NCBI RefSeq assembly: GCF_000769075.1
Contig: NZ_JRFC01000038.1
Location: 36,949 to 100,948 of the forward strand
DNA length: 64,000 bases
DNA from: Porphyromonas sp. COT-290 OH3588
GTDB taxonomy: Bacteria; Bacteroidota; Bacteroidia; Bacteroidales; Porphyromonadaceae
Reading direction: 5' to 3'
Shown: piece by piece, positions 7,980 through 16,370 of the stretch
How positions within the stretch are numbered: position 1 is the first letter of the stretch
Layout: each line of letters starts with the position of its first letter
Translations under genes and position numbers: made by a program
The notes under the pieces: model-generated
Told to the model about the DNA's origin: nothing
Seen by the model: the letters and a program-made list of their open reading frames with translations, nothing else
Database searches by the model: none

Positions 7980-10256
7980 ATGACCAAATATAGAGGTATA
8001 GCGTCCATAGTTTTCTACATTATACTCCTAATTCTTTTCGTCGGAGCCACTTGGCTTACCCTAACGTATGGGGCAAGTCTAAGCCCCAGTCAGGCAACGA
8101 GCACAGCACCAGGCACACTGCCAGAGGCGTTTACCGTCTTCAGTGAGAGCGTTCAGCACCACATGAGCTCGACCATTGGCCTACTTCTGATGCAGATTTT
8201 GGTCATACTTATAGCGGCAAGAGGCATGGGCTGGCTCTTTCGCAAGATTCATCAACCTGCAGTAATCGGAGAGATTGTCGCAGGTATCCTGCTCGGCCCA
8301 TCACTTCTAGGCAAGGTTTCTCCTGAGCTATTCAACTATATCTTCCCCTCTAGTAGCATCTCCAATATACAGTTGTTGAGCAATTTTGGGTTAATACTCT
8401 TTATGTTCGCTGTGGGCATGGAGCTACGCCTATCGGACATCAAGGAGCGACTCCGCTCTAGCCTCATCATCAGCCATGCTGGGATATTCCTACCCTTTGC
8501 TCTATCCTTTCCTCTAAGTCTATATATCTACCCGAAATACGCAGCCGAATACACCTCCTTCTTACCCTTTGCTCTCTTCGTTGGCATCGCAATGAGCATC
8601 ACGGCTTTCCCCGTGCTAGCTCGCATTATACAGGAGAACAACCTACTACGCAAACCTCTCGGCAAGCTCTCTCTCTCCACTGCAGCCGCTAGTGATATCA
8701 CAGCTTGGCTAATGCTGGCAGCGATTATCGCTATCAGCCAGAGCGGGAGTATGCTTAGCTCTGTCTACAATCTGGCATTCCTCATTCTCTATGTGCTGAT
8801 TATGTTCGGGGTTATTCGTCCACTCTTCCGAATAGCAGGCAAGGTGTACGACAACACTGAAGTTATCGGACATACGCTAGTGGGGGTAATCTTTATCCTT
8901 CTGCTCCTATCGTCCTATGTGACGGAGCTCTTGAGCATGCATGCTCTCTTTGGAGCATTTATTCTTGGGCTTGTTATGCCAGAAGATCTATCGTTTCGTA
9001 AGATCATTACGGACAAGGTGGAAGACGTTTCTCTACTACTCTTCCTACCTCTCTTCTTCGTTTCGAGCGGACTACAGACAGAGCTGGGTCTGATTGATAG
9101 CCCAGAGATGTGGGTGATGCTAGCCGTATTCACGGCAATTGCGGTAGTGGGCAAAGTGCTTGGAACCTATGTTTCGGCTCGTGCTTGCGGAGAGAAACCC
9201 AAAGAAAGTCTATACCTCGGAGCCTTTATGAATACTCGTGGGCTCATGGAGCTGGTTGTACTCGCCATTGGGTACGAAATGGAGATCCTCCCTCCCTCTA
9301 TATATGTCGTTTTGGTGTTGATGACGGTAATCACGACGGTAATGACGATGCCGATGGTTCACCTGATCAATAAGGTATATGAATGGCGCAAGCATCGAGG
9401 CAAAAAGCCACACGTCAAACACCCTGATCAGTACAGTGCACTGCTCTCTTTCGGGCGCCCACAGTCGGGAGCGACTCTGCTGCGCCTAACAGATCAGCTC
9501 CTGCGTCGAGGCGATAAGCATCCGCACGTTACGGCTCTGCACATCACGACCAACAAGAGCATTAACACCATTGATGCCGACAAGTATTTCCATGACAACT
9601 TCCTACCTCTGAGCCAAGAAGCCGAGAAACTCAACCAAATGGTTGCCCTAGACTATCAAGTAGCCGACAGTGTAGAGGAGGCAATCATTGACAAACTCAA
9701 GCAGGAGCGGTTTAACTTACTAATCGTTGGTGCTGGGATCCGACTCTCGGACGATGCCAACGACCGTGCAGCTATCTCGATGCGGGATAAACTTAGTCAC
9801 CGCATTGGTTCTCTCTCTGTCGCTACAACCGAGCGACTACTCTCTATCCGCAACCTCGTGCGTGACAAGATGCAGTACTTCATAGACCATGCACCCTGTT
9901 CGGTAGCTATCCTATTGGGAAGAGATTACTCAATGCCCAAGCGAATACTCCTCTGCGTAGAGAGCGAAGCAGATATGCGCTTGCTCGCATACGCCCGCAC
10001 CCTAGCAGAGAATAATCAAGCTTATCTTGATCTACACAGCTCCAACAAACAGACAAGTTGGGGCAATCTACACCAGAGTGAGCGCATCGTTTCTAGCGAT
10101 CTCTGCGTCACCGATGCCTTGATGGAGGGCTACGACCTGCTCGTGGTCAGCCACGAAGAATGGATGCGTAGCTACGACAACGCCCCCGAAACACTTGCTT
10201 GCCTACCATCTACGCTCATTATGAGCCTAAAAAATGGGTACTCTCTAGATAAGTAA
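7980..10256 (+). CDS. Cation:proton antiporter (CPA2 / Na_H_Exchanger) with C-terminal USP-like region
   Basis: 758 residues. After an N-terminal membrane helix (about 7-30) there is a long loop, then a Na_H_Exchanger transporter domain of about 12 helices (roughly 60-455). It includes GEIVAGILLGPSLLG and the FGAFILGLVMPED segment of the family. The soluble C-terminal third (about 480-758) resembles universal-stress-protein domains and has no TrkA-N nucleotide site. Such proteins exchange Na+ or K+ for H+ at the inner membrane; the ion is not predictable here. It precedes glgB by 31 bp, so the two may be cotranscribed without an obvious functional link. Confidence 0.88.
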   Translation: MTKYRGIASIVFYIILLILFVGATWLTLTYGASLSPSQATSTAPGTLPEAFTVFSESVQHHMSSTIGLLLMQILVILIAARGMGWLFRKIHQPAVIGEIVAGILLGPSLLGKVSPELFNYIFPSSSISNIQLLSNFGLILFMFAVGMELRLSDIKERLRSSLIISHAGIFLPFALSFPLSLYIYPKYAAEYTSFLPFALFVGIAMSITAFPVLARIIQENNLLRKPLGKLSLSTAAASDITAWLMLAAIIAISQSGSMLSSVYNLAFLILYVLIMFGVIRPLFRIAGKVYDNTEVIGHTLVGVIFILLLLSSYVTELLSMHALFGAFILGLVMPEDLSFRKIITDKVEDVSLLLFLPLFFVSSGLQTELGLIDSPEMWVMLAVFTAIAVVGKVLGTYVSARACGEKPKESLYLGAFMNTRGLMELVVLAIGYEMEILPPSIYVVLVLMTVITTVMTMPMVHLINKVYEWRKHRGKKPHVKHPDQYSALLSFGRPQSGATLLRLTDQLLRRGDKHPHVTALHITTNKSINTIDADKYFHDNFLPLSQEAEKLNQMVALDYQVADSVEEAIIDKLKQERFNLLIVGAGIRLSDDANDRAAISMRDKLSHRIGSLSVATTERLLSIRNLVRDKMQYFIDHAPCSVAILLGRDYSMPKRILLCVESEADMRLLAYARTLAENNQAYLDLHSSNKQTSWGNLHQSERIVSSDLCVTDALMEGYDLLVVSHEEWMRSYDNAPETLACLPSTLIMSLKNGYSLDK

Positions 10257-10287
10257 TATAAATCTAACGATATATCTCAATTTAATT

Positions 10288-12294
10288 ATGATGAGATTAA
10301 CAGAACAAGATCCTTGGCTCAAGCCATACGAAGAACGAATTCAGAAGCGAAACGAGTTTACCCTAGCTCGAGAACGCTCCCTTACACAAGGTGGGCATAT
10401 CAGCTTGGTGGACTTTGCCAGTGGTCATCTGCACTATGGACTACACCGAGATGACAAGGGCTGTTGGGTGCTAAGAGAATTCCTCCCGGGAGCCACCGAG
10501 ATCTACCTCATAGGTTCTTTCAACGACTGGCAATGTATGCCGGTCTATCGGCTCAATCGCTTAGATGACTATGGAGATTGGGAGCTGAAGCTATCGGCCA
10601 GCACCCTCAAGCATGGAGATCACTATCGCCTATTCGTCATTTGGGGCTATGGTAGTGGAGAGCGTATCCCAGCTTGGGCTAGGCGCGTGGTGCAGGATCA
10701 GCAGACAGGGATCTTCAGTGCTCAAGTTTGGGCTCCCGAGGCAGAATATACTTTTGTACACACACGCCCTGTGGCTGACGACAAACCTCTGACGATCTAT
10801 GAGTGCCATGTCGGTATGTCTAGTGAGGAGGGCAAAGTTGCCACTTACGACGAGTTTAGAGAAAATATACTGCCACGCATTGCAGCTCTGGGCTACAATG
10901 CAATACAGCTGATGGCAGTTCAGGAGCACCCCTACTATGGTTCATTTGGCTATCATGTATCCAACTTCTTCGCTCCTAGCAGTCGCTTCGGCACTCCAGA
11001 GGAGCTCAAGGCACTCATTGATGCAGCACATGGTTTGGGACTGCGTGTCATCATGGATCTTGTACATAGCCATGCCGTCAAGAATGAAGTAGAGGGGCTA
11101 GCACGCTACGACGGCTCTCGTACACTTTTCTTCCACGAAGGGCCACGAGGCGAACACCCTGCATGGGACTCGCTATGCTTCGACTACGGGCGCAATAGCG
11201 TGATCCATTTCCTACTATCGAACTGTAAGTACTGGCTCGAGGAGTTCAACTTCGACGGCTTCCGCTTCGATGGTGTATCCAGTATGCTGTACTACAACCA
11301 TGGTCTAGGAGAGAGCTTCACTTCTTACGCCGACTACTTCAATGGTCATCAGGACGCCGACGCTATGGCTTACCTAGCCATTGCCAATAGGCTCATTCAT
11401 CAGATCCGCCCCGATGCTATTACCATCGCCGAGGAGGTAAGCGGTATGCCCGGCTTGGCTGCTCCGTTTGAAGACGGAGGCTTTGGCTTCGATTATCGTC
11501 TAGCCATGAATATCCCTGACTTCTGGACACGCATCGCTCGCGACTATACAGACGAGCAGTGGAGCCCGGGGGAGATTTGGCACCAACTGACCAACCGCCG
11601 CAAGGACGAGCGTACGATCAGCTATGCGGAGAGCCACGACCAAGCACTCGTAGGGGACAAGACTCTTATTTTCCGCCTTGCAGACGCAGAGATGTATTGG
11701 CACATGGGGCGTATGCAGCGTAGCCTAGGTGTGGATCGTGCCGTAGCCCTACACAAGATGATTCGCCTAGCTACCGCAGGCACACTCAACGGTGGTTACC
11801 TCAACTTCATGGGCAATGAGTTTGGCCACCCAGAGTGGATCGACTTCCCAAGACAGGGTAATAACTGGTCCTATCACTACGCACGTAGACAGTGGAGCCT
11901 AGCGGATAACAAGGATCTACTCTATCACGATCTCGAGAGCTTCGACAGGGCCATGATTTCCTTGATTAGCCAGCAGCCCAACCTAGCTAATGAGCCTCTA
12001 GTAGAGCACTGGATTGGCGAAGAGGATCAGGTACTTTGCTTCAGCCGTGGAGATCTATTCTTCATTTTCAACTTCTCCCCTACTCAGTCGCATGCGGACT
12101 ATGAGTTCCGCCTACCCCACGGCACTTACGAGATCGAGCTAGACACAGATGCGGTAGAGTTTGGAGGCTTTGGCAATAACGATGCTACAGTTAAGCATCA
12201 GGCCATCTGCGACGGCTCAACAGAGGACGAAAACTGCCTAATCCGCCTCTACTTACCGGCTCGCTCTGCCCTTGTGGTTAGGCGTAAACAATAA
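10288..12294 (+). CDS. glgB: 1,4-alpha-glucan branching enzyme (GH13, eukaryote-like type)
   Basis: Introduces alpha-1,6 branches into glycogen in the cytoplasm. The 668-residue protein has a CBM48 domain (about 45-150) and a GH13 barrel. Catalytic residues are visible: nucleophile Asp328 in NFDGFRFDGVSSM, acid/base Glu382 in ITIAEEVSGMPG, and Asp451 in YAESHDQALVGDKT. The motifs DLVHSHAVKN, the SSMLYYNHG region and SHDQALVGDK are closer to eukaryotic GBE1 enzymes than to E. coli GlgB, a pattern known in Bacteroidetes. A C-terminal all-beta domain ends at the stop. With the debranching enzyme at the left edge it indicates glycogen storage. Confidence 0.95.
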   Translation: MMRLTEQDPWLKPYEERIQKRNEFTLARERSLTQGGHISLVDFASGHLHYGLHRDDKGCWVLREFLPGATEIYLIGSFNDWQCMPVYRLNRLDDYGDWELKLSASTLKHGDHYRLFVIWGYGSGERIPAWARRVVQDQQTGIFSAQVWAPEAEYTFVHTRPVADDKPLTIYECHVGMSSEEGKVATYDEFRENILPRIAALGYNAIQLMAVQEHPYYGSFGYHVSNFFAPSSRFGTPEELKALIDAAHGLGLRVIMDLVHSHAVKNEVEGLARYDGSRTLFFHEGPRGEHPAWDSLCFDYGRNSVIHFLLSNCKYWLEEFNFDGFRFDGVSSMLYYNHGLGESFTSYADYFNGHQDADAMAYLAIANRLIHQIRPDAITIAEEVSGMPGLAAPFEDGGFGFDYRLAMNIPDFWTRIARDYTDEQWSPGEIWHQLTNRRKDERTISYAESHDQALVGDKTLIFRLADAEMYWHMGRMQRSLGVDRAVALHKMIRLATAGTLNGGYLNFMGNEFGHPEWIDFPRQGNNWSYHYARRQWSLADNKDLLYHDLESFDRAMISLISQQPNLANEPLVEHWIGEEDQVLCFSRGDLFFIFNFSPTQSHADYEFRLPHGTYEIELDTDAVEFGGFGNNDATVKHQAICDGSTEDENCLIRLYLPARSALVVRRKQ

Positions 12295-12334
12295 TATACT
12301 TAGAGAGGAGCAACCTCCTCTATCAACCTCTAGA

Positions 12335-12376
12335 CCCCACCAATGGAGTTCGTCAGTCGGCGCTCCGTTGGTGGGG
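12335..12376 (+). terminator. Intrinsic terminator after glgB
   Basis: Stem CCCCACCAAtGGAG (12335-12348) pairs with CTCCgTTGGTGGGG (12363-12376) and is followed by a T-rich tract. It lies 40 bp after the glgB stop. Confidence 0.85.
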
Positions 12377-12535
12377 TTCTCTATTTCTGTATGCCACTGA
12401 CGGAGCATTCTGCGAAATTAGGGTATCAAGTAAAAGTTTATTTCTGAGTCGCTTAGTTATTTATTTGTACAGAATTGTATTATTTTTGTCGTATAAAGCA
12501 GACTATCCTAGCATCGGCTTGGGAAAAGATTTGCT

Positions 12536-14950
12536 ATGAAGTTTCAATTTATAACGACTAAAGAGATGAGGCTATACACACTGCTAGCCCTGCTTTTGCT
12601 TCTGACTTATCACGGTTTTGCTCAAACAGGTATCATACAAGGACGTGTTTTCAACGACAAGAACAACGAACCTCTCGAGTTCGCTACGGTACAAGTACAG
12701 GGTACAACGCTCGGTACGACGACTTCTCTAGAGGGGACCTTCACGATTAAGGGCATCAAACCGGGCTTCTGCAAGGTGGTAGTCAGTATGATCGGCTTCG
12801 AAACCACAATCTCGGAGGAGCTACAAGTCATGGGCAACCAAACAACGTTTGTAGACATCATGGTTAGCGAAGCCTCCACGATGCTACGTGAGGTGTTCGT
12901 TCGTCCCAATCTACTACTTAGACCTACGGAGAGCCCTCTCTCCGTCCTCACACTCGGTGTCCAGCAGATCGAGAAGAGTGCTGGAGCCAACCGAGATGTC
13001 TCCAAGCTAGTGCAGACGCTACCCGGCGTAGGGGCGACGGCTCCCAATCGCAATGACCTCATCGTGCGTGGTGGGGGACCTGCGGAGAATGTTTTTTACC
13101 TCGATGGCATCGAGATCCCAGTGATCAATCACTTCGCTACTCAAGGCGCCTCGGGGGGCGTGGTCGGCATCATCAATCCCGACTTCGTGCGCGAGATCAG
13201 CTTCTACACGGGAGCTTTCCCAGCCAGCAGACCCAATACTCTGAGCTCGGTGATGGAGATCAAACAAAAAGACGGTAGCAAAGACAAGATACACACCAAA
13301 GTAGCCATAGGGGCATCGGACGCAGGAGTGACCCTAGACGGCCCTATCGGCAAAGACGCCTCCTTCATCGTGTCTGCTAGACAGTCCTATCTACAATGGC
13401 TGTTTAAGCTAATTGGGCTACCGTTCTTGCCGACCTACAATGACTTCCAAGCCAAATACAAATGGCGCATCAATGCTCACAACGAGATTACAGTCATTGG
13501 TCTAGGGGCTATCGACAAGATGCGCCTGAACAGAAATCTGGAGCAAACGGGGACAGAGGCACAGAAGTATCTACTGAGCTATCTGCCCGAATACAACCAA
13601 TGGAACTATACTTTTGGGCTTGTCTACAAGCACTACGGCAAACGCTTCGTAGATAGCTGGATCCTAAGTCGCAATATGATGCGTAACGGCGGAGTGAAGC
13701 ACAAGGATAACGACAAGTCTGCACCCAAAATATCGGACTATCAATCGGACGAAGCCGAGATCAAACTACGCTACGAGCGCAACTACACGACACTACCGTT
13801 TAAGCTCAATCTAGGGGCAGGCATCAAGTACAGTAGCTACATCAATGACGTCTATCGCCTAAAGTTTGCCTCGGGACGAGTTATACCTTTTGAGTATCGC
13901 AGCCATATAGATCTATTCTCCTACCAAGCCTTCGCACAAGCGTCGGATCAGTACCTAGACGATCGCCTCAAGGTGTCACTAGGGGTCAATATGGTCGGGA
14001 ATACCTTTACCGCCAGTATGAGCAACCCGCTCAAGCAGATATCTCCTAGGCTCTCACTCTCGTATGCCTTCTCCGAAGATCTAGATATCAATGCCAATGT
14101 AGGTCGGTACGCCATGCCTCCCTCCTACACAACTATGGGATACAAAAACGCCGAGGGCATCTACGTCAATCGCAGTGATATGCTCAAGTACATTACCTCC
14201 AATCAGGCGATTGTGGGTATGGAGTACCACCCGGGCGACTTCCTTCGCTTCTCGGTAGAGGGCTTCTATAAGCAATATAGCCAATACCCAATCTCTTTGG
14301 CCGACGGCATTAGTCTAGCGAGCAAGGGTGTGGACTATGGGCAGGTAGGCGATGAGGCAGTTATTTCCACGGGTGAGGGCAGAGCCTATGGTATGGAGGC
14401 AGTGGCCAAGCTCATGAGCTGGCGCAACATTGACTTAACAGCCTCGTACACCCTCTTCTGGAGTGAGTTTACAGACAAGAAAGGCACCTATCGCCCCTCC
14501 TCTTGGGATACGAGGCATATCCTCAACCTCACCACAAGCTACAAGCTACCCAAAGGGTGGTATCTCTCGGCACGCTGGCGATATATCGGCGGAGCCCCCT
14601 ACTCTCCCATTGATATGGAGCGATCCACCGACAAGGCCGCTTGGTCTATCACCAACCAAGCCTACACAGACTATGAGCGATTCAATACGTTGCGCCTAGA
14701 TGATGCTCATCAGCTAGACGTGCGTCTGGACAAAGAGTTCTACTTCAAGCGCTGGATGCTCAACCTCTATGTTGATGTGCAGAATGCCTATCTAAGCAAT
14801 ACACCTTCGGAGCCTATATATACCAATCGGGATACTCAAGGACGTGTGATGGACGACCCCAATTCGCCCCAAACCAAACAGCTACTGCGCCCCTTGGTCT
14901 ACTATAGCGGTACGATTCTACCCACGGTAGGCATTATGGTCAAGTTCTAA
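12536..14950 (+). CDS. TonB-dependent outer-membrane receptor with carboxypeptidase-like N-domain
   Basis: 804 residues. A hydrophobic signal segment (about 12-29, LYTLLALLLLLTYHGFAQ) is followed by a CarboxypepD_reg-like domain (about 32-112, GRVFNDKNNEPLEFATVQVQG), a TonB plug (about 135-245, with NRNDLIVRGGGPAENVFYLDG) and a 22-strand-type barrel ending in the aromatic-hydrophobic VGIMVKF. It is too short for SusC and has no SusD beside it, so it is a simple TonB-dependent importer of unknown substrate (siderophore, cobalamin or peptide are possible). A -7-like box TATTTTTG lies at 12481-12488. The next in-frame Met is residue 11, an alternative start. Confidence 0.9.
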   Translation: MKFQFITTKEMRLYTLLALLLLLTYHGFAQTGIIQGRVFNDKNNEPLEFATVQVQGTTLGTTTSLEGTFTIKGIKPGFCKVVVSMIGFETTISEELQVMGNQTTFVDIMVSEASTMLREVFVRPNLLLRPTESPLSVLTLGVQQIEKSAGANRDVSKLVQTLPGVGATAPNRNDLIVRGGGPAENVFYLDGIEIPVINHFATQGASGGVVGIINPDFVREISFYTGAFPASRPNTLSSVMEIKQKDGSKDKIHTKVAIGASDAGVTLDGPIGKDASFIVSARQSYLQWLFKLIGLPFLPTYNDFQAKYKWRINAHNEITVIGLGAIDKMRLNRNLEQTGTEAQKYLLSYLPEYNQWNYTFGLVYKHYGKRFVDSWILSRNMMRNGGVKHKDNDKSAPKISDYQSDEAEIKLRYERNYTTLPFKLNLGAGIKYSSYINDVYRLKFASGRVIPFEYRSHIDLFSYQAFAQASDQYLDDRLKVSLGVNMVGNTFTASMSNPLKQISPRLSLSYAFSEDLDINANVGRYAMPPSYTTMGYKNAEGIYVNRSDMLKYITSNQAIVGMEYHPGDFLRFSVEGFYKQYSQYPISLADGISLASKGVDYGQVGDEAVISTGEGRAYGMEAVAKLMSWRNIDLTASYTLFWSEFTDKKGTYRPSSWDTRHILNLTTSYKLPKGWYLSARWRYIGGAPYSPIDMERSTDKAAWSITNQAYTDYERFNTLRLDDAHQLDVRLDKEFYFKRWMLNLYVDVQNAYLSNTPSEPIYTNRDTQGRVMDDPNSPQTKQLLRPLVYYSGTILPTVGIMVKF

Positions 14951-15476
14951 GACTCCTTGGGGGCCACGAGCATAGGGCCGATTGGGGTACAAACTTCATC
15001 GAAATTGTAAAATTTATCACATCTATCTCTCTGCTCTGCATCTCGATTGACAGGGCTATGTAGAGAAATCTATGGGAAGACTTTTTTGGATTGTAGGACT
15101 AATCGCCAGAGATTAGTCCTACAATCCAAAAAGATTGATGGGAAGAAAATACCAAAACCTAGCCCAGCATGTATCGGCCCAGCCCTCAAAAAGACTATAC
15201 CTCTAAAAACAAGCTACTTACAAAAGCATCGTTTAAGGGGTTATCTACACCTCGATGGTAGCAGAGTGTCCCAATAGGGGTCGTGCCCGTGTAGAGCCTG
15301 CTAGGGGGCAAATACACGATTTGCCTTTTTTCGTCCAATAAATCTATCGAGTCATTCGGGCTACTCAAACGTAAGTGATAAGTGTAAAAATCTGAATACA
15401 TCTATTTGCCTGCACGGCTCATCTTGGTGATTTGTCTAACTTTGTACCTAGAGCAAAATAAGACTACACTGCAAGT
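14951..15476. other. Intergenic region with repeat copy B and xseB promoter
   Basis: 526 bp. Bases 15068-15332 are copy B of the dispersed element. A -7 box TAACTTTG lies at 15437-15444, 32 bp before the xseB ATG, without a good TTG at -33. Nothing else was recognised. Confidence 0.6.
15068..15332 (+). repeat. Dispersed intergenic element, copy B
   Basis: TATGGGAAGA at 15070-15079 and GATGGGAAGAA at 15137-15147 (67 bp apart) flank a perfect 22-bp inverted repeat: arms 15083-15104 and 15111-15132 around the loop GCCAGA. The 3' block begins AGAGCCTGCTAGGGGGC at 15293, 156 bp after the second motif, and ends in CCTTTTTTCG. The usual AAATACGAGGT is replaced by AAATACACGAT. Confidence 0.85.
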
Positions 15477-15680
15477 ATGAAAGAAATGACCTACGCCGAG
15501 GCATCGCAGCGCCTAGAGGTAATTGTGCGTCGCATCGAGCACGAAAGCCCCGATGTAGACGAGCTAACTAAACTCGTGGCCGAGGCCGTGAAGCTAACAA
15601 AGTTCTGCCGAGAGAAACTCACCAAAGCAGACAAACAGCTAGCCGACCTAATGGCTCAGCTAGAAGATAATAACGAATAG
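15477..15680 (+). CDS. xseB: Exodeoxyribonuclease VII small subunit
   Basis: A 67-residue helical protein with the XseB pattern (MTYAEASQRLEVIVRRIEHE, then LVAEAVKLTKFCREKLTKAD). It binds XseA to form the cytoplasmic single-strand exonuclease VII. XseA is not adjacent: upstream are a repeat element and a TonB receptor gene. It begins a compact rightward operon: ispD starts 3 bp after its stop. Confidence 0.9.
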   Translation: MKEMTYAEASQRLEVIVRRIEHESPDVDELTKLVAEAVKLTKFCREKLTKADKQLADLMAQLEDNNE

Positions 15681-15683
15681 GCC

Positions 15684-16355
15684 ATGCAAGCGAGGTACGC
15701 TATCGTCGTAGCTGGCGGGCAAGGGCTACGCATGGGCACCGATATCCCCAAGCAGTTCCTCATACTAGGCGGGAGGCCTGTGCTGATGCACACGCTAGAG
15801 CAGTTCGCTGGGTGCGAGCAGATCACGCTAGCACTCCCCAAGGGACAGATCGACTACTGGCACGAGCTATGTCGCCAGCACGACTTTGGCCTCGAACATC
15901 GTATCTGCTTGGGCGGGGCTACGAGGTTCCACTCCGTACAGAATGCCCTACAAACGCTACAAGGCAAGTCGGGTTGCGTGGCCGTACACGACGGAGTGCG
16001 CCCTTTCATTCATAAGTCCGTGATCGATGCTTGCTTTGCCGAGGCCGAGCGCAGTGGCGCTGCTCTACCATATATTGCCGTCACCGACAGCCTCAGACAG
16101 CTTACAACGACTAGCTCCAAGGCCGTACCTCGAAGCGAATTTGTCGCCGTCCAGACCCCACAGGTCTTCGACCTAGGACGGCTCATTACGGCCTATCGTC
16201 AGGATTTCTCCCCCACCTTCACAGACGATGCCTCGGTCTACGAGACGGCTAGGCTAGGCGAGATCGCCCTAGTAGAGGGGAATGTGGAGAACATCAAAAT
16301 AACTAGTCCGCAAGACCTTGCTACCGCCGAGTATATCCTAGGCAAACAGCTGTAA
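15684..16355 (+). CDS. ispD: 2-C-methyl-D-erythritol 4-phosphate cytidylyltransferase
   Basis: Third enzyme of the MEP isoprenoid pathway: MEP + CTP gives CDP-ME + PPi. The 223-residue protein has the nucleotidyltransferase signature VAGGQGLRMGTDIPKQF (residues 9-25) with the CTP-binding Arg and Lys, and VHDGVRPFI (about 100-108). The dxr gene of the same pathway is at 30697, in a different operon. It is 15 bp upstream of recG. Confidence 0.96.
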   Translation: MQARYAIVVAGGQGLRMGTDIPKQFLILGGRPVLMHTLEQFAGCEQITLALPKGQIDYWHELCRQHDFGLEHRICLGGATRFHSVQNALQTLQGKSGCVAVHDGVRPFIHKSVIDACFAEAERSGAALPYIAVTDSLRQLTTTSSKAVPRSEFVAVQTPQVFDLGRLITAYRQDFSPTFTDDASVYETARLGEIALVEGNVENIKITSPQDLATAEYILGKQL

Positions 16356-16370
16356 CCCTCTGCCTACCCT

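Noticed and set aside
12622..13062. 146-codon antisense frame in the TonB receptor gene
   Set aside because: The opposite strand encodes a clear receptor plug domain over the same bases; no promoter or family support.
15047..15277. 76-codon frame
   Set aside because: It runs through repeat copy B, including the perfect inverted repeat; the translation is unrelated to the frame in copy D.
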